A stretch of 64,000 nucleotides of DNA from Streptomyces violaceorubidus (GTDB taxonomy: Bacteria; Actinomycetota; Actinomycetes; Streptomycetales; Streptomycetaceae): positions 38,918 to 102,917 of the forward strand of contig NZ_JODM01000023.1 of the NCBI RefSeq assembly GCF_000717995.1, given 5' to 3'. The notes under the pieces were generated by a model that made no database searches, was not told the DNA's origin, and worked only from the letters and a program-made list of their open reading frames with translations. A program made the translations under genes and the position numbers. Positions 42,578 through 50,938 of the stretch are shown in pieces (within the stretch, counting starts at the first letter, position 1; each line of letters starts with the position of its first letter).

Positions 42578-43420
42578 TCAGCCGAGGAGCCTGCCCTGCA
42601 AGGCGACCGTCTGCTGGAAGGGCACGGCAGCCGCCCCGCCCTTGCGGGTCTGCAGGACGACGGCCAGCACGTCCCCGGCGCCGAGGTACGCCTGCCTCAC
42701 CTGCTCGGCGCCGTACGGCTCGGGCTCGATGTAGACCGAGTAGTCCAGGTCGTCACTCAGGGCCTTCGTCGGGAACTCCTCGTCGGGAAAGCTCACATCC
42801 GTACCGCGCACGGCGTAGGCGGGCTCGCTGTACGACGCGAGGTGGCTGTTGCGCAGTTCGTCCACCACGGCCGCGGTGTCGAAGTGCAGCAGGTAGACCC
42901 GCGTGTGAGTGCCGTCGGACGTGGTCCAGCCGCGAGCGGCGATGTGGCGCAGTCCGTAGTCGACGAACAGCTGGCGGAGCTCCTCTCGTTCGGATGTGCC
43001 CCCGTACTCCTTGAGGAACGCGTCCGTCGTCAGCCAGCCGTCCTTGCCTCGCAGGCTCTTGTCCGCCTCGGCACCCTCGGGTGCGGGCAGCACGAGCTCG
43101 CGCAGGTCCGCGTAGTGGGTGCCGGCCGGATTGGTTCTCGCGAACGGTCCGGGTCTGCCCGACGGGAGGGCCGGCATCGTCAGTTCGGGGTACGTCCAGC
43201 GCCCGTCCGTCCTGGTCGCCAAGCCCGGTACGTCCGTCCGGTCCATGCGCGCCACGCCGTACGCCGCGGCCGACCCGACCGCGGCGAAGACGGCGACGGC
43301 CGCGGCCCAGCGCAGCACGCCACGAAGGACTCGCCGGTCCTTCCTCACCACGGGAGGTACGGCGGCGGGCTCCGCAAGCGGCGGAACAGGCTGCTCGGCC
43401 TGTACGGTCTGCTCGGTCAC
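42578..43420 (-). CDS. Membrane-anchored protein, third gene of a paralogous trio
   Basis: A 280-residue protein with one transmembrane helix (~36-56) and an extracytoplasmic domain. LRELVLPAPEGAEADKSLRG, KDGWLTTDAFLKEYG and RVYLLHFDTAAVVDELRN match corresponding parts of the 44169-45047 protein, so the two are paralogues. It overlaps the 43417 gene by four bases. Function unknown; no known domain seen. Confidence 0.75.
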   Translation of the reverse strand: MTEQTVQAEQPVPPLAEPAAVPPVVRKDRRVLRGVLRWAAAVAVFAAVGSAAAYGVARMDRTDVPGLATRTDGRWTYPELTMPALPSGRPGPFARTNPAGTHYADLRELVLPAPEGAEADKSLRGKDGWLTTDAFLKEYGGTSEREELRQLFVDYGLRHIAARGWTTSDGTHTRVYLLHFDTAAVVDELRNSHLASYSEPAYAVRGTDVSFPDEEFPTKALSDDLDYSVYIEPEPYGAEQVRQAYLGAGDVLAVVLQTRKGGAAAVPFQQTVALQGRLLG

Positions 43421-44172
43421 ACCGCCGCCCCGGTCCCGTCGAGGCGGTCGAGCTGCTCGGTCAGCAGCGCGGCGACGCCCTTGGCACCGAACGGGCGCAC
43501 ACCTTCGGCAGTGGCGGAGACGAGGACGTCCCCCTGGGAAGCGGTACAGAACATGATGTCGAATTCCTCGTCCGATTCACCCGGAAGGCGGTAGCAGCGA
43601 GCGTTTTCGTGGCCCTTGATTTTCGGTCCCGCCTCGAAGACGTCCAGGGCTTCGAATGCCTCGTTCCGGCCGCTCGCGCCGGAACGGGCCGCGCCCTGGT
43701 TCATCCGGGTCAGCACAATGCTGAGCGTGGCGGCACCGGTCTGCTCACCGTTGTGGAAGCCGCCCGTCGTGGCGTAGCTGCGCATCGCCACGCCCGTGAT
43801 GTGCAGGCGGTCGATCTCCTTCTCCATATCCTTGCGCTGCGAGCGGGGCAGGTCGCTCAGCGACTCCTTGGTCAGAGCAGCCGCATGAGCACCGCTCAGC
43901 GCGACGTCCGCCCCGAACTCTCCGAGGTCGGGGCCCCGCGTCCACCCGTCGGTCCGGTACGGCACCAGTGCTCCGGACAGTCCGGTCGCCGGTTTCTCCT
44001 TCTCACCCTCCGCCGAGGCACCGGGTGGTGACCAGACCGGTGCGCCCGAGGCCCGATCGGCGTCCTTGACCGTGTCGACGGTGTAGCCGACCGCTCCCAC
44101 GACGACGGCCATCAACAACCCGCCCGCGGCGGCGGCAGCCCTCCGCCCGCGCCGCGTCCCCTGCCCGCTCAC
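43417..44172 (-). CDS. Membrane-anchored protein, second gene of the trio
   Basis: A 251-residue protein with one N-terminal transmembrane helix (~12-31) and an outer domain (ITGVAMRSYATTGGFHNGEQ, ATLSIVLTRMNQ). It is weakly similar in layout to its two neighbours. ATGA-type overlaps on both sides mean the three are translated together. Function unknown. Confidence 0.75.
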   Translation of the reverse strand: MSGQGTRRGRRAAAAAGGLLMAVVVGAVGYTVDTVKDADRASGAPVWSPPGASAEGEKEKPATGLSGALVPYRTDGWTRGPDLGEFGADVALSGAHAAALTKESLSDLPRSQRKDMEKEIDRLHITGVAMRSYATTGGFHNGEQTGAATLSIVLTRMNQGAARSGASGRNEAFEALDVFEAGPKIKGHENARCYRLPGESDEEFDIMFCTASQGDVLVSATAEGVRPFGAKGVAALLTEQLDRLDGTGAAV

Positions 44173-45047
44173 AACCGCTCCATCTGCCGCCGGGCCAGGT
44201 CCATGATCTGGTCCTTGCCGATCCGCTCCGTGCCGGTCATCCAGATCTCCATCTCGATGTCGCCCCGCCAGGCGTGCGCCTCGGCGGAGTACACCGGCAG
44301 AGAACCGCCCTCGGCCTCTGGGCGCTTGTGAACGAACACCTCACCGTCACCGGTGCCGGGAATGGGCCACCTGTCGGTGTCGTCCTCCCGTCCCCATCCG
44401 GCCCAATGCCGGCCGTTGTCGCTGCCCTCCAGCGCGGACAAGACTTCTTCCTGGCGGAACTGGATCAGCCGGATCTCAACGTTGCGGGTGTCGCCGGTCT
44501 CCCAGCCGGTGACAGCCGCTCGGCGGAAGTCGTCATGGACGTACTGCGAGAACTGCTCGTCCGGCCTCCCGAAGGTTGCGGCATAGGTCGCGAGGTCCAT
44601 CCAGCCGTCGACGCTCTCCAACCACTCAGCTTCCCTTGCCCCGCGCGGCTTCTTCAGCAGCAGCTCGCGCAGGTCGCCCTCGGTCCGCACCCGGCGGTCC
44701 TGGTCGGCGGACAGCGGTTTCGGTGCCTTTCCCGTGCCGTGGGCGAGCGCGGCCTGGGACAGTGGCGGCAGCTTCGTCGGTTCCCGGTCCGCCTGTACGA
44801 GAACCCCGGTGCAGGCGCCGGCGACCAGGCCCAGCGCCGCGGCGGCCGCGATGATCAGGGCCGTACGGCCGCGCCGTCGGCGTCGTCCGGCCTCCTCGGC
44901 GGGTAAGGCCGCATCGGCGGCCAGTGGCGCGGGGGCGTCCGGGACCACGGGCCCGTCCGCCGTCTCGCGGCTCTCCGCTTCCGCTTCGGGTATCTCCGGT
45001 GTCGTCGGCGCGGTCGGTGCCGCGGGTCTCGCCGGTTCCTCTTGCAT
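44169..45047 (-). CDS. Membrane-anchored protein, first gene of the trio
   Basis: A 292-residue protein: an acidic Pro/Ala/Glu-rich cytoplasmic N-terminus (~55 residues), an Arg cluster and a transmembrane helix (~60-80), then an outer domain with LRELLLKKPRGAREAEWLES and DGWMDLATYAATFG, paralogous to the 42578 product. ATG 45047 follows GGGGGAC. It has three coupled genes in one operon with its neighbours. Could be a surface or septum complex; not known. Confidence 0.75.
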   Translation of the reverse strand: MQEEPARPAAPTAPTTPEIPEAEAESRETADGPVVPDAPAPLAADAALPAEEAGRRRRRGRTALIIAAAAALGLVAGACTGVLVQADREPTKLPPLSQAALAHGTGKAPKPLSADQDRRVRTEGDLRELLLKKPRGAREAEWLESVDGWMDLATYAATFGRPDEQFSQYVHDDFRRAAVTGWETGDTRNVEIRLIQFRQEEVLSALEGSDNGRHWAGWGREDDTDRWPIPGTGDGEVFVHKRPEAEGGSLPVYSAEAHAWRGDIEMEIWMTGTERIGKDQIMDLARRQMERL

Positions 45048-45182
45048 GACGTCCCCCACAGAACGTGAAGCGCGCGTTCCGTATGCGCGCACTCAGGAGA
45101 CACACGGTCTTGGCAGGGGGTTGCGGCGATCTTGATCACGATTCGGCCGCGGCGCCGCGAGTCCGGCCCCGGGCGGGCGCCC

Positions 45183-45342
45183 TCAGAAGTGGGTGCCGCC
45201 GTCGACGCGGACCTCGGTGCCGGTGATGAACCGGCCGTCCTCCGAGGCCAGCATCGCGACGACCGACGCCACCGTCTCGGGACCGGCGAAGCCCTGGCCG
45301 AGCGCCGGGGAGCTTCGCGAACAGGGCCATGTCGGCGTCGTC
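45183..45342 (-). pseudogene. C-terminal remnant of a short-chain dehydrogenase
   Basis: About 50 codons that encode the typical SDR tail (GPETVASVVAMLASEDG, FITGTEVRVDGGTHF). The N-terminal three quarters are absent, and one extra C near 45310 breaks the frame between MALFAKLP and PALGQGFAG. It lies between the trio and the DUF3099 gene. A decayed gene, not functional. Confidence 0.8.
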
Positions 45343-45376
45343 TGCGCAGCCTCCTCGGCGCCGGGGACGACACCCC

Positions 45377-45634
45377 TTAGTGGCGCTTCCTGCCGTCCAG
45401 CTCGTCCCACCACTCGTCGGACTGGGCGTCGCCCGACGGGTCGTCCCACCAGCGGTCGTCGGGGCCGCGCCGGTTGGCGACCATCGCGGCCACCGGGGGG
45501 ATGAGCATCGCGAACACGCACAGGCCGACGGCCGCCGGGACGGACCAGAGGCGCACGACGCCCCAGGCCAGGACGAAGAGCACGATGCAGGTCCCCATCA
45601 TGGCGAAGTAGACGTGCCGCCGCCGCGCGTACAT
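45377..45634 (-). CDS. DUF3099 membrane protein
   Basis: An 85-residue protein with two transmembrane helices (~8-28, 33-52) and an acidic Trp-rich tail (DDRWWDDPSGDAQSDEWWDE). DUF3099 is an actinobacterial family without known function. ATG 45634 was chosen: TACGCT lies exactly six bases upstream, so the mRNA is leaderless; an ATG at 45670 has no support. Confidence 0.82.
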   Translation of the reverse strand: MYARRRHVYFAMMGTCIVLFVLAWGVVRLWSVPAAVGLCVFAMLIPPVAAMVANRRGPDDRWWDDPSGDAQSDEWWDELDGRKRH

Positions 45635-45674
45635 ACCTCCAGCGTAGGTCCGATCCCCCCGTCCGGACATGCCG

Positions 45675-45719
45675 AAGGGGCCGCACCCCAGGCGTCCAAC
45701 CCGGTGGGTGCGGCCCCTT
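45675..45719. terminator. Strong hairpin terminator after DUF1416 gene
   Basis: AAGGGGCCGCACCC and GGGTGCGGCCCCTT form a perfect 14-bp stem with a 17-base loop, 35 bases beyond the DUF1416 stop. Confidence 0.92.
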
Positions 45720-45753
45720 GCGCCGTTGCCGTCGTCAGACGGCGTTGCCGTCC

Positions 45754-46041
45754 TCAGACGGCGATCGCGACCTCCGCCAGGCCGCCCTGCTGGGCCACGA
45801 CCGTGCGGTCGGCGGTGCCGCCCGGGACGAGCGCGCGAACGGTCCAGGTGCCCTCGGCCGCGTAGAAGCGGAACTGGCCCGTCGCGGAGGTCGGGACCTC
45901 CGCCGTGAACTCGCCGGTGGCGTCCAGCAGACGGACGTAGCCCGTCACCGGCTCGCCGTCACGGGTCACCTGACCCTGGATGGTGGTCTCACCGGGCTTG
46001 ATCGTCGAGGCGTCGGGGCCGCCGGCCTTCGCTCCGCACAT
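45754..46041 (-). CDS. DUF1416 protein
   Basis: A 95-residue beta-sandwich-like protein starting MCGAKAGGP, the DUF1416 signature. It always follows a rhodanese (CysA/SseA) gene in actinobacteria and is assumed to work with it; the function is unknown. AGGAGTACGAC precedes ATG 46041. Only 33 bases from the rhodanese stop, hence one operon. Confidence 0.93.
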   Translation of the reverse strand: MCGAKAGGPDASTIKPGETTIQGQVTRDGEPVTGYVRLLDATGEFTAEVPTSATGQFRFYAAEGTWTVRALVPGGTADRTVVAQQGGLAEVAIAV

Positions 46042-46074
46042 GTCGTACTCCTGAGGGGTTGAGAGGGGGCGGGC

Positions 46075-46920
46075 TTACTTGTTGGCGCCGAGCTCGATCG
46101 GCACGCCGACGAGGGAGCCGTACTCGGTCCAGGAGCCGTCGTAGTTCTTGACGTTCTCCACGCCCAGCAGCTCGTGCAGGACGAACCAGGTCAGGGCGGA
46201 GCGCTCACCGATGCGGCAGTAGGCGATGGTGTCCTTCGCCAGGTCGACCTGCTCGTCGGTGTAGAGCTGCTTCAGCTCGTCGTCCGACTTGAAGGTGCCG
46301 TCGTCGTTGGCGTTCTTCGACCACGGGATGTTGCGGGCGGACGGGACGTGGCCCGGACGCTGCGACTGCTCCTGCGGGAGGTGGGCCGGGGCGAGCAGCT
46401 TGCCGGAGAACTCGTCGGGCGAGCGGACGTCGACCAGGTTCTGCGCGCCGATCGCCTTGACGACGTCGTCGCGGAAGGCGCGGATCGCGGTGTTCTGCGG
46501 CTTGGCCTTGTAGTCGGTGGCGGCGCGCTGGGGCACCTCGTCGCCGGGGACCAGCTCGCGGGCGTCCAGCTCCCACTTCTTGCGGCCGCCGTCGAGGAGC
46601 TTGACGTTCTCGTGGCCGTAGAGCTTGAAGTACCAGTAGGCGTACGACGCGAACCAGTTGTTGTTGCCGCCGTAGAGGACCACCAGCGTGTCGTTGGCGA
46701 TGCCCTTGGCCGACAGGAGCTTCTCGAAGCCCTCCTGGTCGACGAAGTCGCGGCGGACCGGGTCCTGGAGGTCCTGGGTCCAGTCGATCCGGATCGCGTT
46801 CTTGATGTGGTTCTTCTCGTAGGCGGACGTGTCCTCGTCCACCTCGACGATCGCGATGCTCGGGTCGTCCAGGTGGTCCTGCAGCCAGTCGGCGTCGACC
46901 AGGACGTCGCTGCGGCTCAT
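46075..46920 (-). CDS. Thiosulfate/3-mercaptopyruvate sulfurtransferase (tandem rhodanese)
   Basis: A 281-residue two-domain rhodanese. The inactive N-terminal domain and active C-terminal domain with the cysteine loop YCRIGERSAL are seen. It transfers sulfane sulfur from thiosulfate or mercaptopyruvate to thiol acceptors. GGAGGAGAAAAC precedes ATG 46920. A 35-residue cysteine-type leader peptide and a palindrome lie upstream, so expression is probably tuned by cysteine supply. Confidence 0.94.
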   Translation of the reverse strand: MSRSDVLVDADWLQDHLDDPSIAIVEVDEDTSAYEKNHIKNAIRIDWTQDLQDPVRRDFVDQEGFEKLLSAKGIANDTLVVLYGGNNNWFASYAYWYFKLYGHENVKLLDGGRKKWELDARELVPGDEVPQRAATDYKAKPQNTAIRAFRDDVVKAIGAQNLVDVRSPDEFSGKLLAPAHLPQEQSQRPGHVPSARNIPWSKNANDDGTFKSDDELKQLYTDEQVDLAKDTIAYCRIGERSALTWFVLHELLGVENVKNYDGSWTEYGSLVGVPIELGANK

Positions 46921-47038
46921 GTTTTCTCCTCCGGGGCAGTTGCGGCGGGGCGTGCGATGAGAGGGGGTGCGCGCTCGGGCCGTGCCGCGGCGCGCGCGGG
47001 TGCCCACGACGGTGCGGGGCGGGGATGAGGGGGACACC

Positions 47039-47056
47039 GACGGCGACGTCGCCGTC
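47039..47056. promoter_or_regulatory. 18-bp perfect palindrome after the leader peptide, candidate attenuator
   Basis: GACGGCGACGTCGCCGTC starts 5 bases after the leader stop on the minus strand. It could form a hairpin whose folding depends on ribosome position at the leader's Cys codons. No clear T-run follows. Confidence 0.55.
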
Positions 47057-47060
47057 CGCC

Positions 47061-47168
47061 TCAGAAAGAGCGACAGAGCATGGCGGCCACGCGGCACAGG
47101 TCCACTGCCCGCCGCTTCGTGAGGTCCGCCTGTCCCCGCGACCGGGGGACGCTCGTCAGATACTGCAT
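47061..47168 (-). CDS. Putative cysteine-responsive leader peptide
   Basis: A 35-residue ORF ending LTKRRAVDLCRVAAMLCRSF. This VDLCRVAxxLCR ending is the actinobacterial leader peptide found before sulfur-metabolism genes, with two Cys near the end. It lies 140 bases upstream of the rhodanese gene. TACGAT eight bases before ATG 47168 suggests a leaderless start. By analogy with mycobacterial polycysteine uORFs it may attenuate the downstream operon. Confidence 0.8.
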   Translation of the reverse strand: MQYLTSVPRSRGQADLTKRRAVDLCRVAAMLCRSF

Positions 47169-47380
47169 GGGACCCGATCGTAGGGATTGAGGGCGGGCCA
47201 TGTCACCGATGTGTCGCATGATGAGACGCGATCGTCCGAGATATGGGATTAGGGGGCCGGTCACCTTGCCCCGGAAGGCCGCCGGGACCGACGTCGGTGG
47301 CGCCGCATCTGCGGAACGGACGGCGCCGTCTCGCCTGTCGGACGTGGGCGTCACCGGTCCGCGCGACACCGGCCTTCGTC

Positions 47381-48118
47381 CTACCCGGCCAGTTTGACGT
47401 TCGAACCCTTCACCGTGATCTCGACGCCGTCCTTCGCCGCCTCGACCTTGTCCAGCTCGATGCCGCCGGGCAGCTCGTCGATGGTCTGCTGGAAGTCGGT
47501 GATGGCCCGGATCCGGGACTCGGCGAGCTGCCTGCCGCCTATCGTCGGCAGCCCGTCGGCGACCACCTCGACGTCGTCGTCCTTGACCTTGACCGAGCTG
47601 AGCACCTCGATCGGCTCCGGCACCTGCGCGCCCAGGACCGTCGCCTGCAACGACACCTTGATCTTCCCGTTGCCGCCGTCGGAGAGGCCGACGACCTTGG
47701 CGTCGACGCCCGGCGCGATCTGGGTGGGCTCGGACGTGGCGGCCTTCATCAGCTCGTCGTAGCCGACGGTCGCCGTGCCGGTGGCGGTGGCCGCGGTGGC
47801 GGAGCTGTAGTCGCCGGAGAACTCGACGCCCTTCATGTGCGCGCGCAGGTGGGCGATGCGGATCTTCTCGCCCGCGTTGCCGGTGGACGCGTCGTAGTCG
47901 TCGATGCCGACCTCCACGTCGTCCAGTTCGCCACCGGCGACCTGGGTGAGGAAGGGGAAGCCGTTGATGGACACGTCCGGGGTAGAGGCCAGGTTCTCGG
48001 TGCTGCGCAGCTTGTCCGCCGCCTCGCCCTCGGCGAAGTGGACGGCGACACGGTCGGCGATCACGAAGAGGCCGCCCAGGATCACGACGACGATCAACAG
48101 TATTCGCAGTGCGCGCAT
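47381..48118 (-). CDS. DUF2993 (LmeA-like) exported protein
   Basis: A 245-residue protein with an N-terminal signal anchor (~4-22) and a DUF2993 domain (FPFLTQVAGGELDDVEV, EKIRIAHLRAHMKGVEF). LmeA in mycobacteria binds phospholipid and helps lipomannan elongation. ATG 48118 was chosen as the first Met before the hydrophobic stretch. The gene stands alone. Confidence 0.87.
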   Translation of the reverse strand: MRALRILLIVVVILGGLFVIADRVAVHFAEGEAADKLRSTENLASTPDVSINGFPFLTQVAGGELDDVEVGIDDYDASTGNAGEKIRIAHLRAHMKGVEFSGDYSSATAATATGTATVGYDELMKAATSEPTQIAPGVDAKVVGLSDGGNGKIKVSLQATVLGAQVPEPIEVLSSVKVKDDDVEVVADGLPTIGGRQLAESRIRAITDFQQTIDELPGGIELDKVEAAKDGVEITVKGSNVKLAG

Positions 48119-48257
48119 ACGGCGTTCCCCAACCCTGGACCTCGACGGCGGCGGACCCGACGACCGGCGGCCGTCCAGCGCGAGCGTAACGCGGGACCCG
48201 GGCACCCCCAGGGTTTTGTCGAACAGCTGTGACAGGGGGTGCCGTACCGGCGGCGGC

Positions 48258-49550
48258 TCAGGCCAGGGCCCGGCCCAGGAGGTACACGGCCGGGGCCGCC
48301 GCCGCGAGGGGCAGGGCCACGCCCGCGGTGAAGTGGACGAAGCGGGAGGGGTAGTCGTAGGCCGCCACCCTGAGGCCGATCAGCGCGCAGACGCCCGCCC
48401 CGGCGCCGAGCAGCGCGCCCGACGCCCCGAAGTCCGTCATCGAGCCAGCCGCGATCCCCGCCCCGGCCGCCGCGAGCAGCGCGACGACCACGGACGCCGG
48501 GGTCGGCAGCGGCAGCGCACGGGCCACTGCGGCCACGGCCACCGCGATGCCGCCGACCGTCACCGCGTCCGCGTCGGCGGCGAGGTACCCGCCCGCGACG
48601 ACGGCCAGGGCCGCCGCGGCGATGGTCGCCATCAGGCCGTACATCCGCTCGTCGGGGTCGGCGTGCGAGCGCAGTTGCAGGACCAGCGAGAGCAGCACCC
48701 ACACCCCGAGCGTGCCGAGGATCGCCGCCGGGGAGCGGTCGGACACCAGCAGCGCCGCGTCGGCGGCGAGCGCGCCCAGGAAGCCCAGGGCGATGCCCTG
48801 CCGGGCGGGCCACATGCCGTTCAGCCGGAACCAGCCCGCCGCGGTGACCGCCTGGAGGACGACCAGCGGGACCAGGAGGGCGTAGGTGCCGAGCGCCGCC
48901 GCGCCGGACAGCAGCAGCCCGAGCAGAGCGGTGAGCCCGGCCGGCTGCATGCCCGGGTCGATGATCGGCGAACGCCCCTCGGCCCGGGCCCGCTGCGCGT
49001 CCGTGATCCGCGTGTTCCCGGCGACGGTCGCCGGACCGTAGCCCGGGTCGTCGGAGGCGGAGACGGAGACGGAGGGCGAGGAGGGCGCGGGCACGGGGGC
49101 CGGGGGCTCGTACGGCTGGGGCTGCGCCTGCGGCTGCGGCTGCGGCTGCGGCTGCGGCTGCGGCTGCGGCTGCGGCTGCGGCTGCGGCTGCGGCTGCGGC
49201 TGGGGTGCGTACGCCTGCGGCTGGGGTGCGTACGCCTGCGGCTGGTACTGCTGCGGCTGCCCGTAGCCCTGCGACGGGTACGGGGCCGGGTACGGCTCAG
49301 GCTGCGGCTGGGGCTGGGGCAGTGGCTGGGCGTGCGACGGCAGGTACGCCGTCTCCTCCGCGGAGACCGGCGGCTGCACCTGCGTCTCCCAGGTCTGCCC
49401 CTGCCACTGCTGGGTGTACTGGTCGGCGTTCGGGTCCGGCTGCTCCCCGTAGCCCTGGTACGGCTGGTACGGCTGCTGCCCGGGCCACGCCTGCGCGTCG
49501 TATCCCTCGTACGGCTGCTGCCCGTACGGCTGCTGCGGCTGGTCGGTCAT
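48258..49550 (-). CDS. Pro/Gln-rich multi-span membrane protein
   Basis: A 430-residue protein. The first ~190 residues are Pro/Gln/Tyr-rich and disordered, including a PQPQ run of about 24 residues encoded by a GGCTGC hexamer repeat. The C-terminal ~225 residues have about seven to eight hydrophobic helices. Known from Streptomyces only as a conserved membrane protein. AGGGTGAGCG precedes ATG 49550. It follows the MoaD-like gene by three bases, so it is co-transcribed with it. Confidence 0.78.
   Translation of the reverse strand: MTDQPQQPYGQQPYEGYDAQAWPGQQPYQPYQGYGEQPDPNADQYTQQWQGQTWETQVQPPVSAEETAYLPSHAQPLPQPQPQPEPYPAPYPSQGYGQPQQYQPQAYAPQPQAYAPQPQPQPQPQPQPQPQPQPQPQPQPQAQPQPYEPPAPVPAPSSPSVSVSASDDPGYGPATVAGNTRITDAQRARAEGRSPIIDPGMQPAGLTALLGLLLSGAAALGTYALLVPLVVLQAVTAAGWFRLNGMWPARQGIALGFLGALAADAALLVSDRSPAAILGTLGVWVLLSLVLQLRSHADPDERMYGLMATIAAAALAVVAGGYLAADADAVTVGGIAVAVAAVARALPLPTPASVVVALLAAAGAGIAAGSMTDFGASGALLGAGAGVCALIGLRVAAYDYPSRFVHFTAGVALPLAAAAPAVYLLGRALA
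49131..49200. repeat. GGCTGC hexamer array coding for Pro-Gln repeats
   Basis: About eleven to twelve copies in frame within the membrane-protein gene. Length variation between strains is likely. Confidence 0.9.
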
Positions 49551-49553
49551 CGC

Positions 49554-49808
49554 TCACCCTCCTGCGAACGGCGGGAGCACCTCGACCGTGCCGCCCTCGG
49601 CCAGCCGTACCGTCTCATGCCCGCGGGTGCCCACGGGGTCGCCGTCGACGAGGAACGAGCAGCGCAGCAGCACGCGCGTGAGTTCGCCGGGGTGGCGCTC
49701 GCGGACCGCGCCGAGCGCGTCGGCGAGCGTCACCGCGTCGTACGGCTCCTCGGCCACCCCCGCCGCGGCCTTCGCGGCCGCCCAGTAGCGCACCGTGACC
49801 TTTGCCAT
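49554..49808 (-). CDS. MoaD/ThiS-family sulfur carrier-like protein
   Basis: An 84-residue beta-grasp protein ending PPFAGG, the Gly-Gly that is activated and thiocarboxylated in MoaD/ThiS proteins. VRYWAAAKAAAGVAEEPY and TVEVLPPFAGG are typical of MoaD. No MoaE or E1-like gene is adjacent, so the pathway (molybdopterin or another sulfur transfer) is undefined. It precedes the Pro/Gln-rich gene by three bases. Confidence 0.88.
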   Translation of the reverse strand: MAKVTVRYWAAAKAAAGVAEEPYDAVTLADALGAVRERHPGELTRVLLRCSFLVDGDPVGTRGHETVRLAEGGTVEVLPPFAGG

Positions 49809-49844
49809 CTCGTTCCTTCGTCGTCGGCGATGAACAACGTCAGG

Positions 49845-50705
49845 CTAGCCCGCCGCCGCCACCGCCCAGTCGCCGATGCGGTCGAGGAGCGCCTCGTTTG
49901 AGGCGTTCTCGGCGTGGCCCATGCCGGGCTCCAGCCAGAGTTCGCCGTGGTCACCTGCCGCCTCGGCCAGCATCCGGGGGTGGTCGAGGGGAAAGTAGCC
50001 GTCCCGGTCGCCGTGCACGACGAGCAGCGGCGTCGGCGCGATCCGCCGCACCGCCTCCACCGGCGACAGCGGCACCGGGTCCCAGTCCCGGTGGTGGATG
50101 CGGGTGCGCAGGCCGTAGCGCCCCACCAGGCGCCCGGCGGGGCGCATCACCAGCCAGTGCAGCCGGCGCATGGGTGCCGTGCCCCGGTAGTACCAGCGGG
50201 CCGGGGAGCTGACCGACACGACGGCGTCCGTGCCCGCCGCGTCGTCGTCGGCGTAGAGCGCGGCGTGCCGCAGGACCACCGAGCCGCCCATGGAGAAGCC
50301 CACGGTCACCACCCGGCCGTGCCCGAAGCCGCGCGCCCAGGCGACCGCCGCCGCCAGGTCGAGGACTTCGCGGTCCCCGACGGTGGACCGCCCACCGGAC
50401 GCGCCGTGCCCCCGGAAGGAGAACGTGACCACGGCACCGTGCCGCGCGAACGCCCCCGCGATCCGCCGTACGTGCGGCCGGTCGGCGTCGCCCGTGAAGC
50501 CGTGCGCGAGAACGAACACCAGGTCAGAAGGGTCGCGCCCGGTCGGCCCCGGCTCGTACACGGCGTCGATGGGGACACCGTCGGCCGTACGGAGGAAGGT
50601 GCGGGCCGGCGTGCGGCGCGGCGCCTCCCGGGCCGTCTCGGGATGCGGACGATCGGCTGGACCACGGGTGGAACTCGCCACATGACCCGGCGGTCGGTTG
50701 CTCAT
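49845..50705 (-). CDS. Alpha/beta hydrolase
   Basis: A 286-residue serine hydrolase. [13 protein letters not shown] gives the oxyanion HG motif, VGFSMGGS the nucleophile Ser, [11 protein letters not shown] the acid Asp and EPGMGHAE the His. The substrate is unknown. ATG 50705 was taken as the first Met of a normal N-terminus; CAGAAT seven bases upstream is a possible leaderless -10. Divergent from glnR. Confidence 0.88.
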   Translation of the reverse strand: MSNRPPGHVASSTRGPADRPHPETAREAPRRTPARTFLRTADGVPIDAVYEPGPTGRDPSDLVFVLAHGFTGDADRPHVRRIAGAFARHGAVVTFSFRGHGASGGRSTVGDREVLDLAAAVAWARGFGHGRVVTVGFSMGGSVVLRHAALYADDDAAGTDAVVSVSSPARWYYRGTAPMRRLHWLVMRPAGRLVGRYGLRTRIHHRDWDPVPLSPVEAVRRIAPTPLLVVHGDRDGYFPLDHPRMLAEAAGDHGELWLEPGMGHAENASNEALLDRIGDWAVAAAG

Positions 50706-50881
50706 GTCGGCTATTCTGCTGGGCAGAGGACTCGGGCAACGTAGCCCCCGGGTCCTTTTGTGCTTCCGGGAGCGATGCCGGGCGGTCGTCGGGCGGTCGT
50801 CGGGCATTCACCTTCCGGACGCGACCAGTACGAAGCAGTGCCGCAAGCGTCCTCGCAGGGACCCAGGAGGAACCAGACGTT

Positions 50882-50938
50882 ATGGGCGAGCGAACCGGGC
50901 ACGACCACAAACCGTCCCAGGCAGGTGGGGCACGATGA
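50882..50938 (+). CDS. 18-residue upstream ORF overlapping the glnR start
   Basis: ATG 50882 is preceded by AGGAGGAACC (50865-50874), a better ribosome site than glnR's own. The ORF encodes [18 protein letters not shown] and its TGA overlaps the glnR ATG as ATGA. It could couple glnR translation to its own. The peptide need not have a function. Confidence 0.55.
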   Translation: MGERTGHDHKPSQAGGAR

